NCBI GenBank assembly: GCA_963848335.1
Contig: CAWKDD010000001.1
Span: 1,302,001 to 1,366,000, forward strand
Origin: Chersky-840 sp963848335
GTDB lineage: Bacteria > Actinomycetota > Acidimicrobiia > Acidimicrobiales > UBA8190
DNA length: 64,000 nucleotides
Direction: 5' to 3'
Under the pieces are notes generated by a model. It made no database searches. It worked only from the letters and a program-made list of their open reading frames with translations, and was not told the origin of the DNA. A program made the translations under genes and the position numbers. Positions 1 to 10,054 of the stretch are shown here, piece after piece; position 1 is the stretch's first letter; each line of letters opens with the position of its first letter.

Positions 1-2720
1 CGATGGCGGCCTGGACGGCGGCGTGGTCGTGGCGAGCCACGTCGTCGGCGGTGAATTGGGTGCGCGCCGTGGGCAACGAGGTCGATCCCCGCCATTCCTG
101 GACCCAGACGTCGAAGCCGTGGCCGACCAGGTACTCGGCGAGGTTGGGCTGGATCGTGTCGAGCAGGTAGGTGAGCGGGTTCGCCCCCATGCCGTGGACC
201 AGGAGCACCGGTCCCCGGGTCCCACCCTGGTAGCGCGCCAGCCGGAGCGCCACCCCGTCTGCGGTCCGGTACTCCATCTCCTGGCGCGGGGGCAGGTCGA
301 GCGGGCGCCGCCGCCGGGCCTTGGCCTGGCGGTTGAGCCCCTTGGGCGGATGCAGCACCGAGCCGTAATCCTCATACAGCCTCCCCGCGAAGGCCCGGCC
401 GAATTTCCCCTCGAGGGTCAGCCGCTCGAGCGCGCCCACGGGGCCCGTGACCGACATGGTCCGCAGCTGCTTGGCGAAGTCCTCGGCTTTGATGCGGAGT
501 ATCCCCCGGCCGATCACAGGGCCTTCGCGACCGTCGCGCCGCAGGGTCACGTAGAGCGTGGTGGTGGCGGCCCAGACGTCGTCGAGGGTGCCCGGTGCCA
601 CCGTCTTGAAGCCGGTGAAATCGAAGCGGCGACCATCCGGAGCGGCAAGGGGGAGCCGATACCACATGTGACCGACCTCGGGGTGCAGCGCGTCGTCGGC
701 CACCAGCAACTGGAATCGCCCGTCCTGCACGGTGAGCGGCTCCGTGCACAGTCCAGGCGCGTGCACCGTGCCCACCGCCGACATGGGCCGGGCCTGGTCC
801 GCGATCTCGGCGCGCAGGTCTTCGGTGGACAGGGTCAACACGAACGCCAGAGTCGACCCGGTCTCCTCGCCGGCCCTCGACGCCGACGCGTAGTCGGCGA
901 CGTCTCCTGCGTCGGTGGGAGACCAGTAGCCCGTCATGCGTTCGGTGAACCGCAGGCCGGGCCGGTCGGGCGGCGGTGGCGGTGGCGGTGGCTTTCCGCC
1001 GTGGTCGGGGCGATGCCCTTCGGCCCGGTCCAGGCTCCATCCGTGGTCGGCGGCGAGCGCAAAGGCGCCTCGCTCGGCGAGCGCCGAGATGGTGAGGAGC
1101 GGGTTGACCCCGACGGGGCGGGGCACGATCGAGCCGTCCCACACCAGCAATCCGTCATGCACGGCGGAGCCCGTCGTCCCCTGGAAGACGCGACCGCGGT
1201 CGTCCACCACGCCGTCCTCGGCTCGTTCGGCCATGACGCACCCTCCCAGCGGATGCACGGTGATCAGGCTGTGGCGCAGGATCCGTGACCAGATGGGGCT
1301 GTGCATGAAAGTGCCCCCGTCGACCGATGCTGCCGCGCCCACGACGTCGTTGGCCCGCTCGTAGTACGCACTGGTGCCTGCCCCCGGCCACTGGACGCGC
1401 ACCCGCGCCCCGTCGAGGACGACGGAGCCCTGGTCGTCGTCGTTGCCCATGACCAGAAGGGTCTGGATGTGCTCGGTCAGGCCGCGCCTTCCACCGGTCA
1501 GGACGCTCAGAAGGGCTCGTAGCGGTCCGCCCCCGCGCAGGCGGCGCCGCAGCCAGGAGGCGCCCAATTGGGGGAGCAGCTCCATGGGGAGGAGGCCCGC
1601 CACCGCCCCCGGGACCACGGCGTCCTCGATGATGATGCCGTCCTCGAGCGGGACGCCGCCGCGCTTGTCGATGACGGAGGTGATGCACGGGCCCGCGGGA
1701 TGGTCGCCGTCCGGGGCGCGGTGACCGGCACCGACGGCTCGCACCGGCCGGCCCGGCCGGAACGAGAAGCCCAGCACGTCGCCGTTCCCGCTGAAGCGGT
1801 GTCCGAGCCGGTCCGACACGCTCAGACCGTGGTGGCGCGACTGCAGCAGGATCCGGGAGCTGCCGAGCGTGCCTGCCGCCAGGACCACCACCTCGGCGGT
1901 GACCGCCAGCGGCGGCGCCTCGAAGTGGTCCCGCCGGCCACCCAGGGGCTGGGCCCGCACGACCCAGCGCGGCGGAGCTCCGGCCGGTCCGCCACCGTGC
2001 GCCGCCGCCCTCTCCACCCAGCGCACGTCGATCTCGGTGAAGATCGAGCGCGCCGTGAGCCACCGCGTCGGGGAGGTAGTTCATGAGCAGCGTGTTCTTG
2101 GCCCCCGTGTTGCAACCGGTGACACAGTCCCCGCACCCCGTGCACGCTTCTTGGTGGACTCCGGCGGCGTTGGGGCCCGAGCGGAACGTGACGTTGACAG
2201 GGGTCGGGTACCAGACCGCGCCGTCGGCGGCGACTCGCAGTGCATCCATCTTGGCCAGCGGGGGGAACGAGGCCGGGTAGGCGCTGGGGGTGAGCATCGC
2301 TTCGGCGCGGGCGAATCCGTCCTCGAGCCCCGTCCTGTCCTCCCGCAGGGCCTGCGGCCACCGTGTGTCGTCGAAGACGCGCGGGTCGGGGCGCAGGGAC
2401 ACGTTGGCGTTGACGAGCGACGTTCCGCCGAGCCCGCACCCCGAGAACACGTTCATGTCCGTTCCCAGGTGGAACCAGTACAGGTCCCGAGGATCGCCGA
2501 TGTCGCCGTCGGGCGTGCTCGCCTGCAGGTTGCGCCTCGCCTCTTCGGTGGTGGCGGGGTACTCGCCGGGAAGGATCTCACGGCCCCGCTCGAACAGGGC
2601 CACGTTCCGACCGGCACGGCTGAGCCGGGAGGCGGCGATGCTCCCGCCGTATCCCGATCCCACCACCACGACGTCGTAGTGCTCGCGCAGCTCCGAGAGC
2701 GGGCGCGACAGGCGGTCCAT
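1..2720 (-). CDS. GMC-family FAD oxidoreductase fused to alpha/beta hydrolase (partial at left edge, frame broken)
   Basis: Starts at the ATG at 2720, overlapping the upstream stop by one base, and runs off the left edge. Residues 21-26 carry the FAD-binding GxGxxG. Residues 91-108 carry the GGTSLVNANV flavin loop. A Cys cluster (C191, C194, C197, C201; CxxCxxCxxxC) follows. The cholesterol-oxidase-type HPLGGC motif is near 1250. After a proline-rich linker near 975 comes an alpha/beta hydrolase region with an LVHGMGANP-type oxyanion loop near 190. The frame shifts near 2050, where a GCGC run looks 2 bases short; both halves are otherwise open. Family knowledge suggests oxidation of a sterol or other hydrophobic alcohol, with hydrolysis by the second domain. 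The substrate is unknown. Confidence 0.85.
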
Positions 2721-4261
2721 CACGCTCCGTCCTCGGTGGCCGGCGACGGGCGGGGCACGGGGCTCCCGGCCGCCATCCCCGGCGCGGGCCGGGGCGAGGT
2801 CCACAGCGGCCCGTCCGTGTCGCCTTGGCCGCGGGCTCCTGGCGTGTCGTCGTTGCGGCGGGTGGCGGCGTGCACGCGCTTGTCGAGCTGGAGGCGCCGC
2901 ATCCGCTCGATCTCGGTGGTGGCGTGGGCCAGGGAGAGCCACGGGTCCCGGGCGGGGTCGATCCTGCTCCGCAGGTCGTCGACCAGGGGGTTGGTGTCCT
3001 CAGCCGGGGGGCCTTCGATCCGGATCTTGTCGTCGAGGTCGGTGCCCTGGACGTAGCAGCGCAGGATCGCCACGTTGAGCGCATCGTCGATGAGGACCAC
3101 CGATGCTCCCTTGTTGGGCTCGGCCGCGGGTGTGTCGACGACCCACCCGCCGGTGTTGATCACCGGGATGTCCCCCGGCAGTCCCTGCGCCCGGCGATGG
3201 TCCACGAAGGGCTTGTGCGTGTGGCCGAAGACGAAGCCGACCTCGTCGGGCATCCCGATCTCCTCGGCGATCTGTGCCGACACCGGTCCCGACAAAAAGG
3301 CGGTGAGACCGGCTTCGGCGTTCTTGCTCAGGATCTCGGTCACGTGGCGCTCCCGGCGGAGCGTGGTCTTCACCGCGGCCACCAACGCCCCCCCGATGAT
3401 CACGCTCTCGATGCGCTTGCGCACCCGGGACCCCCGACCGTTGGCGATGGCACGACGGATCGCCTTGATCTCGGCGTCGATGGCCGCATCGCTCTGCAAC
3501 GACTCGTACATGTCGCGGGACCAAGCCGAGACGTCTCCGCTGTCACCCATCGAGGACCAGAAGAAGTCGATCCAGGCGCCGTTCTCCGCCTCGAGGTTGT
3601 GGACGGTGGGAAGGCCGACGCCACGGTCGAAGACGTCGTCGAGCATGGACATGGCCCGGTAGAGGGGCTCGATGAAGTGCCCGTGGGAGAGCACCAGTAC
3701 CCGCTGGCCCGAGGCGTCCACCAGTCCCAGGTTGGGGTAGCTCTGCTCGACGGTGACCGGGACGGCGGTCTCGGCCCGGGCGGCCATCAGCTCGACGATC
3801 CGGTCCCGCACATGGAGCGTGTCGTTGCGGGGCAGCAGGCACGTGGCGTGGGGCTCGGGGCGCAGGGCCTGGCGGAGGGGAACGCTCGCCATGTAGTCGA
3901 CGTAGCTGTCGCCCCGGGCCCTGCTCCACAGATGGTGGTCGTGGTTGCCGGGGATGAAGCGGATCATGGGCGCCACCGCCGCATCGGCCTGTCCGGGCCG
4001 CAGGTGCTCCATGAGGTGGGCGAAGGTGGCGGCGGCATCGTCGGTGGAGCACAGGGCTAGTTCGAAGAGGTCGCCCAGCACCACCAGCTGCGGCGGGTCG
4101 CTCCCCTGCCTCAGTGACCGCAGGGCCTCGCACAAGGTGACCAGGACGGGCGATACCGAGGACTGGTCGACGCGGTCACCGTCGCGGTGGACCGAGGTGA
4201 GCACGCTGTTGAGCGCGCCAAGATGAAGGTCCGAGATACACACCCAGCGAATGGCGGGCAC
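2720..4261 (-). CDS. Calcineurin-like metallophosphoesterase
   Basis: A 513-residue protein with the full dinuclear-metal phosphoesterase motif set: DLHLG at 11-15, GD at 63-64, GNHD at 105-108, SHGHF at 192-196 and GHTHK at 346-350. It has no signal peptide, so a cytoplasmic phosphoesterase is likely. Its stop overlaps the start of the GMC/hydrolase fusion (TGATG), which implies translational coupling. The roughly 100 residues after the phosphoesterase core are charged and have no recognised domain. The substrate cannot be inferred. Confidence 0.9.
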   Translation of the reverse strand: MPAIRWVCISDLHLGALNSVLTSVHRDGDRVDQSSVSPVLVTLCEALRSLRQGSDPPQLVVLGDLFELALCSTDDAAATFAHLMEHLRPGQADAAVAPMIRFIPGNHDHHLWSRARGDSYVDYMASVPLRQALRPEPHATCLLPRNDTLHVRDRIVELMAARAETAVPVTVEQSYPNLGLVDASGQRVLVLSHGHFIEPLYRAMSMLDDVFDRGVGLPTVHNLEAENGAWIDFFWSSMGDSGDVSAWSRDMYESLQSDAAIDAEIKAIRRAIANGRGSRVRKRIESVIIGGALVAAVKTTLRRERHVTEILSKNAEAGLTAFLSGPVSAQIAEEIGMPDEVGFVFGHTHKPFVDHRRAQGLPGDIPVINTGGWVVDTPAAEPNKGASVVLIDDALNVAILRCYVQGTDLDDKIRIEGPPAEDTNPLVDDLRSRIDPARDPWLSLAHATTEIERMRRLQLDKRVHAATRRNDDTPGARGQGDTDGPLWTSPRPAPGMAAGSPVPRPSPATEDGA

Positions 4262-4423
4262 CGGTCACGAGTCCTTCATGAGCCCTGAGATGCGCGCCAT
4301 CGGTCCCCGCTCCACCGTCCAACACGCCTTTGTCGCACCCGTGGTCTGACGTCTTGGTCCCGGGAGCGCAGTCGGCACCCTAGACGCGGGGCGTTGGCGG
4401 GTAAAGGGAGGCCCTGTCCGGGG

Positions 4424-5032
4424 TCAACGCGGGTCGCGCCACATGGCCCACATCGTCGGGCCTCTCGGCACCTGCATCTCCTCGGTCACCGCGAAGCCGT
4501 GGCGGGCGTAGAAGGGGATGTTCTTCTCCTTGGAGGCCTCGAGGTAGACACGCTCGCCGGTGTGGTCGCAGCGTTCGAGGATGGGGGAGAGCAGCGCCGA
4601 GCCGATGCCCTTGCCCTGCCACTGGGGCTCGGTCCCGAGCATCTGCAAGTACCAGTGGGGCTCGGAGGGATGGTGGCGGTCGAAGTACAAGAGCCCCGCG
4701 GCTCGATCGAGGAGCCGGTGGCGCATCAGCCGCGCCATGGTCAAGCCCATCCTGGTGTTGGCTCTCCAGTCGAGCGGGAAGGTCCCGGGCGGGTTCCAGA
4801 ACGCCGCGGCGCGTCCCGAGGCGACGGTGTAGACCTCGTCGAAGGCGAGGGCTTCTCGCAGCAGAGCCCGGAACATGGGGGGGAGCGCACGGTGTCGGGC
4901 CCGTGGGTCGGGAAACATCCAGGTCGTGAGGGGGTCGTCGTCGAAGGCCCGGGCCAGGGTGCGGGCCAGGGCGTCGACGTCGGCCCGGCTCGCCTTGCGG
5001 ACGTCGTCCCCCGGCCCTGGACCGCGCTGCAC
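4424..5032 (-). CDS. GNAT-family N-acetyltransferase
   Basis: About 202 residues from a GTG at 5032. An ATG-led start further upstream is possible but would run through the neighbouring gene. The acetyl-CoA loop reads QWQGKGIGSAL and is followed by the YLEASKEKN and FYARHGF segments typical of GNAT C-termini. The N-terminus has LARAFDDDPLTTWMF. It is a close paralogue of the acetyltransferase at 22440-23118, matching it at all these motifs. It lies 11 bases downstream of a small membrane-protein gene on the same strand, so the two may be co-transcribed. The acceptor is unknown. Confidence 0.85.
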   Translation of the reverse strand: MQRGPGPGDDVRKASRADVDALARTLARAFDDDPLTTWMFPDPRARHRALPPMFRALLREALAFDEVYTVASGRAAAFWNPPGTFPLDWRANTRMGLTMARLMRHRLLDRAAGLLYFDRHHPSEPHWYLQMLGTEPQWQGKGIGSALLSPILERCDHTGERVYLEASKEKNIPFYARHGFAVTEEMQVPRGPTMWAMWRDPR

Positions 5033-5043
5033 GGGCGGTGACG

Positions 5044-5322
5044 CTACCGGAGCCGCTCGGTGGCCTTCAGGGACCGGTAGGTGAACAACAAGGTGGGGAC
5101 ACCGACGACCAGGACGCCCACGGGAAGCGACACCGTCAGCACCGTCACCATCCCGTACCCGATCACGGTGGCGACGACGACCCCCGCCGTGACGCCCCAC
5201 ACCAGGCCGAGGGCGATCCCGAGCACGATGGCCCCGGTCCTGCGGTGCTCGGTCATCCACAGCGGCCACCGGGAATCGGCGCTGAGCACCGGCGGGGCGG
5301 GCATGTCCCAATCTTGGCCCAT
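5044..5322 (-). CDS. Small membrane protein, unknown function
   Basis: Up to 92 residues from the ATG at 5322; an internal ATG at 5256 would give 70. Two strongly hydrophobic segments (IVLGIALGLVWGVTAGVVV and VLTVSLPVGVLVVGVPTLLF) indicate two membrane helices, followed by a short basic tail ending YRSLKATERLR. No domain is recognised. It is positioned to be co-transcribed with the acetyltransferase that follows. Confidence 0.6.
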   Translation of the reverse strand: MGQDWDMPAPPVLSADSRWPLWMTEHRRTGAIVLGIALGLVWGVTAGVVVATVIGYGMVTVLTVSLPVGVLVVGVPTLLFTYRSLKATERLR

Positions 5323-5451
5323 CCCGTGACCCGGGGCAGACCGCGCCGTCGACGGCGGACCCGCCGCCGGCCCTTTCCCTCCGGGCCCGGCCGCGCGAAG
5401 GTGGAAGGCCGGGAGCGCGGGGCGGTTGTCAGGATCGCCGGGGGGGCGGTG

Positions 5452-6369
5452 ATGGGGGGACGGCAGGGGCGACGTCGGTCGGACGTGGTCACCGTCGTGG
5501 CCCTGGTGGCGGTGGTCCTGGGGGCCTGGTTGGTCGTCGACTCCTCGGCCGGGTCGGCCGACACCCGCGCCACGGGTCGCCACCGGGCGGACAGGGCCGC
5601 CTCGGTGCAGATCCGTCCCGGTCACAAGCTCGGCCTCTCGGCGTCGGGATCCACCGCCGCGCCACGCAGCGCCTCCCCCGATTCCTCCCTCATGCCCTCG
5701 ACAGTCCCGGCGGCGGCGGCGCCGCTGACTACAGGTCCGCCCACGACGGGCTCCGCGCCGTCGACGAGCCCCACGCCCTCGACGGTCGCTCCCGCTCCCG
5801 TGCCCACCGTCGCCGCCGTCCCGGTCACCTTCCCGACCGGCATCGTGACGGTGCCGGCGTCGCGTCGGGCGGCCAGACACCGAGGGGCGCCGGCGGCGGT
5901 GCTCGTCCCCGGAGCCGGGACGTCGCGGGCCGCGGCGGGATTGATCCGGGCCATCGACCAGCAGTCCGGGTCACGAGGTGCCATCCCCGACACGGCAGAC
6001 AACGTCGAGCTGCTGGGGCGTTGGATGGACAACGAGGGAGGGCTGTGGGCCGACAATCCGCTCAACACCTCGCTCCACGCCGGCTCCTACCCGCATCAAT
6101 TCACGTCGGGTGGCCAGGACACCGGGATCCCGATCTTCCCCTCTCTGGCCACGGGCCTGGCGGCCACGGCCACGACCCTGCTCTCGAACCCGTCGTACGC
6201 CCGGATCCTCAAGGTGCTCGGATCGGGCTCCGCGTCGTGCATCTCCTTCGCCCGGGCCGTGATCCAGTCACCGTGGGCCGCCGGCCATTACGACTACAAC
6301 CCCGCGGGGTTCTGTTCGGGCTCGATCACCCCGGTCCGGCGAGGTCGAAAACCGCACCACGGTGGCTGA
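5452..6369 (+). CDS. Secreted protein of unknown function, Thr/Pro/Ala-rich stalk
   Basis: A 305-residue protein from the ATG at 5452. The N-terminus is basic (GGRQGRRRSD) and then has one hydrophobic segment (VVTVVALVAVVLGAWLVV), a signal anchor or signal peptide. Residues of roughly 60-160 form a low-complexity Ala/Pro/Ser/Thr stalk. A compact C-terminal domain of about 125 residues begins near LIRAIDQQSG and contains NVELLGRWMDNEGG, a Gly-rich stretch and two Cys. I do not recognise the domain. The layout resembles cell-wall-associated exported proteins of actinobacteria. Confidence 0.7.
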   Translation: MGGRQGRRRSDVVTVVALVAVVLGAWLVVDSSAGSADTRATGRHRADRAASVQIRPGHKLGLSASGSTAAPRSASPDSSLMPSTVPAAAAPLTTGPPTTGSAPSTSPTPSTVAPAPVPTVAAVPVTFPTGIVTVPASRRAARHRGAPAAVLVPGAGTSRAAAGLIRAIDQQSGSRGAIPDTADNVELLGRWMDNEGGLWADNPLNTSLHAGSYPHQFTSGGQDTGIPIFPSLATGLAATATTLLSNPSYARILKVLGSGSASCISFARAVIQSPWAAGHYDYNPAGFCSGSITPVRRGRKPHHGG

Positions 6370-6457
6370 CGGTTCCTGGAGGGCTACTGCCTGGTGCTCG
6401 CCGAGGTCCGCCACGACCTTCTCGCCCGATGACACCCATCACGCCGAGGAGACACAC

Positions 6458-6868
6458 ATGATCACCGGTATCGCCATCGTGTCGGTCTGGGTCCTCGACC
6501 AGGACTCGGCCAAGGAGTTCTACGTCGAGAAGCTGGGGTTCGAGCTCACCAACGACATCGTCATGGACAACGGCACGCGCTGGCTGACCGTGCGGCCCCC
6601 GGGCAGCACGGGACAAGAGCTGGTGTTGATGGACCCCTCACGCTCCATGCTCGACGGCGACACCGCCGCCCAGGTCCGGGAGCTGGTGGCCAAGGGGGCG
6701 CTGAGCCCGGGGGTGATGTCCACGACCGACTGCCGTTCGGATCACCGGGTGCTCGCCGACCGGGGTGTCGAGTTCACCCAGCCCCCGGCCCAACGCCCCT
6801 ACGGCATCGAGGCGATCCTGCGCGACGACTCGGGGAACTGGTACAGCTTCACGCAGCGCGCCGGGTGA
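6458..6868 (+). CDS. VOC-superfamily (glyoxalase/dioxygenase-like) protein
   Basis: A 136-residue single-domain protein. The ATG at 6458 is preceded by GAGGAGA. It has the vicinal-oxygen-chelate pattern of paired beta-alpha-beta-beta-beta modules: VWVLDQDSAKEFYVEKLGFEL at the start and AILRDDSGNWYSF at the end. Proteins of this type commonly bind a metal or small hydrophobic ligand. The function is not predictable from the sequence. Its 3' end overlaps the stop of the convergent membrane gene by about 20 bases. Confidence 0.85.
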   Translation: MITGIAIVSVWVLDQDSAKEFYVEKLGFELTNDIVMDNGTRWLTVRPPGSTGQELVLMDPSRSMLDGDTAAQVRELVAKGALSPGVMSTTDCRSDHRVLADRGVEFTQPPAQRPYGIEAILRDDSGNWYSFTQRAG

Positions 6869-7870
6869 CGTCGGTCGGGCCCTGGCGCCCGACGCGCCCG
6901 GCCCGGGACGCAGCCCGGTAGGCGACGGCCACGGCACAGCCCATGACGACGACGCCGACCACGTCGATGGCCCCGGCGTGGAAGAGGTTCCTCGGGCCCG
7001 GGCCACCGTCGAGGATCCAGGTGCCGCACCCGCCGAGGAACACGAGCATCCCCGAGGTGGCGACACGCGGCCAGCCCCGCCTCCAGTCGCAGGGCGCGCC
7101 GCGACAGCTCCACGCGGCGGACGGTCTTGGTGGCGCCCACCACCACCCCCACTACGGCCAGGGGGCTGATGACCATCCAGGCGATCTCGCCGGCGGGGAA
7201 CGACGCCAGCGCGCTCGGGGTGGGCCCAGTACGAGGACACGAAGAGGGTCGACGCCCACGAGAACGCCGCCACCCCACCCGGGACCAGTCCCTGGTGGGC
7301 CCAGGCGTGACCGCCGGTGCCGGGCCAACCGTTGCCGAAGTGGTGGCTGCCCGCCATCAAGGCGGCGCCGCAGGCCACGGCCAGCGCGGCGGGCCGCGCC
7401 AGGCCGTGGAGCTCCCGGCGCGCCAGCCGCCCCAGGACTCGCCACACCACGGGAATGGCCGCCACCAGGGCCAGGCCCGACAAGAGCACCAGCGCCGACG
7501 ACATCACCACCATCGCCGTTCTCGTCGCGGCGGTGTCGGGCTCCGACCACTGCCAGCCGATGGTCAGCTGCGACCACATGGCGACGCCGAAGGTGAGGAA
7601 GGCGGCCAGCGCGCACCCCATCGACGCCAGGCTGGCTTGCGCTTCGACGGAGGGCTGGAGCGCTCGGCCGCCCAGTCCCGCCGCCGACAGCCGCGCCACG
7701 AGCCCGTTGCGGGCCACGTCGCCGGCGCGTCGCCACGAGCGCGGTCGCTCCGTGAGGTCCGAGATCAGCAGCTCGGCGAACTCGTCGCCGTAGCACGATC
7801 GCCACTCCTTCGGGTACCAGCGCAGCAGGGTCTGGGCGCGGCGAACGCTCCGGGGGGACGGTTCGTGCAC
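6849..7870 (-). CDS. Multi-pass membrane protein encoded with PadR regulator (two frame breaks)
   Basis: GTG start at 7870, directly behind the PadR stop. The N-terminus (LLRWYPKEWRSCYGDEFAELL) is the conserved cytoplasmic segment of membrane proteins commonly encoded with PadR regulators in actinobacteria. At least five hydrophobic helices follow. The frame breaks twice, near 7218 (G run) and near 7068. Joining the three frames gives a continuous protein whose last part reads LVFLGGCGTWILDGG and then AVAVAYRAASRAG. It is probably controlled by, or partnered with, the PadR protein. It has no assigned activity. Confidence 0.7.
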
Positions 7871-7871
7871 C

Positions 7872-8234
7872 TCAGCCCCACGTGCCGGCGAGCCGGCGCA
7901 GCCCCACGTCGGCCACTCGGCGCTGGGCGTCGAGGTGGGCCCGAAGGGCCGAGGCGCCCAGCGCCGTCAAGCGGTAGGGACGGCGACGGTCGTCGCTCTC
8001 GACGGGCTCAATGAGGCCCTGTCCCTGGAGCCGGCTGAGCGCTTCGTACAAGGTGCCCGGTGCCAGCCGGACTCCGGCGAAAGCCTCGATGTCCTTGGTC
8101 AGGGCGTAACCGTGCTTGGTGCCGTCGGCCAGGCTGGCCAGGATCAAGGTGGCGGGGCCGGCGTAGCGACCGAAGGTCCCGAGCGACTCGGGGTGCTCGT
8201 CCGCCGGGTCCCGGCGTGCCCTGGCCTTGGCCAC
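7872..8234 (-). CDS. PadR-family transcriptional regulator
   Basis: A 120-residue protein with the PadR winged-helix pattern: LILASLADGTKHGYALTKDI, then LAPGTLYEALSRLQGQGLIEPV, then a wing ending RRPYRLTALG. PadR proteins are usually dimeric repressors of membrane or efflux genes. The next gene starts one base after its stop, so the two form an operon. The ATG lies in the divergent gap upstream (8235-8331). Confidence 0.9.
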   Translation of the reverse strand: MAKARARRDPADEHPESLGTFGRYAGPATLILASLADGTKHGYALTKDIEAFAGVRLAPGTLYEALSRLQGQGLIEPVESDDRRRPYRLTALGASALRAHLDAQRRVADVGLRRLAGTWG

Positions 8235-8331
8235 GGGGGCATCCTATATCGGCTGCCGATCCATCATGGCCGATCCATCAAGGCCGGCACACGATGCACC
8301 CGGTCGGGACCCGCTCACCCCGTGGTGGGAA

Positions 8332-8574
8332 TCAGCCCACCCAGTCGTCGGCGGGCGACCACGGTTCGCGCACGTCGCTGAAGGGGATGACCTCGGGGAG
8401 CACGGCGCCGTCGGATGTGCGCCGGATCGAGTACCCGTCGAGGTGCAAGGCCACAACTTCGAAGCCCGCGCTCCACGTGCCCAGGTAGCGGTTGCGCACG
8501 GCCACCTTCATGCCCACCGCGGGCGAGGGGACCGTACCGGAAGGACTGCCGGTGACGGCGTCGACGACGCTCAC
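8332..8574 (-). CDS. Small conserved hypothetical protein
   Basis: 80 residues from a GTG at 8574. It is well structured: VAVRNRYLGTWSAGFEVV, then RRTSDGAVLPEVIPFSDVR, a beta-rich pattern with no membrane helix or signal. Small proteins with this look are common in actinobacteria but I cannot name the family. It is a stand-alone minus-strand gene. Confidence 0.55.
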   Translation of the reverse strand: MSVVDAVTGSPSGTVPSPAVGMKVAVRNRYLGTWSAGFEVVALHLDGYSIRRTSDGAVLPEVIPFSDVREPWSPADDWVG

Positions 8575-8932
8575 GGGGACACCTCCCGTTGACGCCGACG
8601 CGGCATCGCAGCTTCACGCGTCATCGGGGTCATCCCCTGTTGGGTCGTCATGGACCGCGGAAAACTTGAATGACTCACTGTCCGTGGTCTCAAGGGACAT
8701 GGCCGGTCCGTGGCGCCCGTCTGGCGTCCGATGGTGGGGCCCGTCTCTGGGGCGCGGGGCGCAGGCGGTTCCCGGAGGTGTGAGGTGCTTCACCGATCGT
8801 CCTCGACCTGCACCAGCCGCGCCACGGCCATGAGCATGACCGTACAACGCCGCCGTGGTGCGTCCGCGGATCCGAGGGGCCCGGCGACGGGCGAGCCCGC
8901 CGCGAAAGGCCCAGGCGGGGGTGGGCGTGTGT
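8575..8932. other. Intergenic stretch without a convincing gene
   Basis: 358 bases between two minus-strand genes. The only short frame of note is 28 codons on the minus strand (8614-8700), acidic and without a visible ribosome-binding site. The segment around 8640-8690 is lower in GC than its surroundings, which would suit a promoter for the small gene at 8332-8574. I see no strong hairpin or repeat. Confidence 0.4.
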
Positions 8933-10054
8933 CTAGTCGAATGCGCCTGTGGGCTCGACCACGCTCCACTCGCCGCCCCGGTGCGCGGAGTGTCGGATGG
9001 CGTCGAGCACCGCCATCTGGGCCACGCCGTCGACGAAGGTGGCCGGCTCCGGACCGGTGACGGGAATGCCTCGGATCCGGTCCCGGAAGGCTGCCGCCAG
9101 GCGCGTGTAGGGCCCGTACTCGACACCGAAGGTGGTCATCTGCTCGTACGTGGTGGTGACGGCGCCGTCGGGCAGGGGTGGGGCGGGGTCGGAGCGAAGC
9201 TCGTCGGGAACCTCGAGCGTGCGCACCCCCGAGGCGTCGGCCACCTTGACCTTGTCGCCGACGCCTTCGATCCATGCCGTGCCGGCCGACCCCGTGACCC
9301 GGGTCTCGACCACGATGCCGCGATCCGACGCCGTGCTCTGGAGCACCCCGACGCACCCGTCTCGCAACCGGAAGTGCACCACGAAGCCATCGTCGGCGGT
9401 CATCGGTCGCTCGATCACGTGGGCGAGCGACGCGCTCACGCCCGCGAAGTCTCCGAGCGTCGCCCGGATCTGGTCGATCAGCTGCGATCCGTGGGCCAAG
9501 AGCCATCCTCCGCCCGCCGATGCGTCCGCCCACCACCCCGGCACCAGCGCGTCCGGGTCCACGAGCATGGGGACGTGCATCAACCACGTGGCCATGCGCG
9601 GCGCGCCCACGAGGTTGTCCCGTACCGCCCGGGCCAGCAGCGCCTGGCCGGCGTCGTAGCGGAACTCGGTCCCCAGGAGGTGCACGATCCCGGCTTGTCG
9701 GGCGGCTCGCAGGACGGCACGCCCCTCTTCCGCGTCCCGGGCGAAGGGCTTCTCGCACAGCACGTGTCTCCCCGCCGCCACCGCCTCGAGGGTGAGCTCG
9801 GCGTGGGTGTGCGGTGGGGTGGCGACGGTGACGGCGTCCACCCCCGGGAGGGCCAGGGCCTCGGTCAGCGTCGCACACGCACGCGGCACCTCGAACATGC
9901 GCGCCCGCCGCGCCGTCTTGTCGGGATCGCGTCCCACCAGGGCGTGCACCTCGATCCCGGCGTGGCGCAGCGCCCGCACGTGGGAGTAGCAGCCGAAGCC
10001 GGTCCCGACCACCACCGCGCCGAGGGATCGCTTCCCGGCGCCCGGCGGGCTCAC
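8933..10054 (-). CDS. Gfo/Idh/MocA-family NAD(P)-dependent oxidoreductase
   Basis: A 373-residue protein from a GTG at 10054. The N-terminal Rossmann motif is VVVGTGFGCYSHVRAL. The CEKPFA motif, hallmark of the family (Lys catalytic or cofactor-positioning), follows near residue 100. The C-terminal half is the alpha/beta dimerisation-substrate domain. Members oxidise or reduce sugars, inositols or similar polyols. Its start overlaps the stop of the TIM-barrel gene (GTGA), so the pair is translationally coupled and probably acts on the same carbohydrate. Confidence 0.92.
   Translation of the reverse strand: MSPPGAGKRSLGAVVVGTGFGCYSHVRALRHAGIEVHALVGRDPDKTARRARMFEVPRACATLTEALALPGVDAVTVATPPHTHAELTLEAVAAGRHVLCEKPFARDAEEGRAVLRAARQAGIVHLLGTEFRYDAGQALLARAVRDNLVGAPRMATWLMHVPMLVDPDALVPGWWADASAGGGWLLAHGSQLIDQIRATLGDFAGVSASLAHVIERPMTADDGFVVHFRLRDGCVGVLQSTASDRGIVVETRVTGSAGTAWIEGVGDKVKVADASGVRTLEVPDELRSDPAPPLPDGAVTTTYEQMTTFGVEYGPYTRLAAAFRDRIRGIPVTGPEPATFVDGVAQMAVLDAIRHSAHRGGEWSVVEPTGAFD

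Noticed and set aside
23..1288. 421-residue plus-strand frame
   Set aside because: Antisense shadow of the GMC/hydrolase fusion, whose minus-strand frame carries all the family motifs.
8614..8700. 28-codon acidic frame on the minus strand
   Set aside because: No ribosome-binding site, no partner gene, and far too short to support by composition alone.
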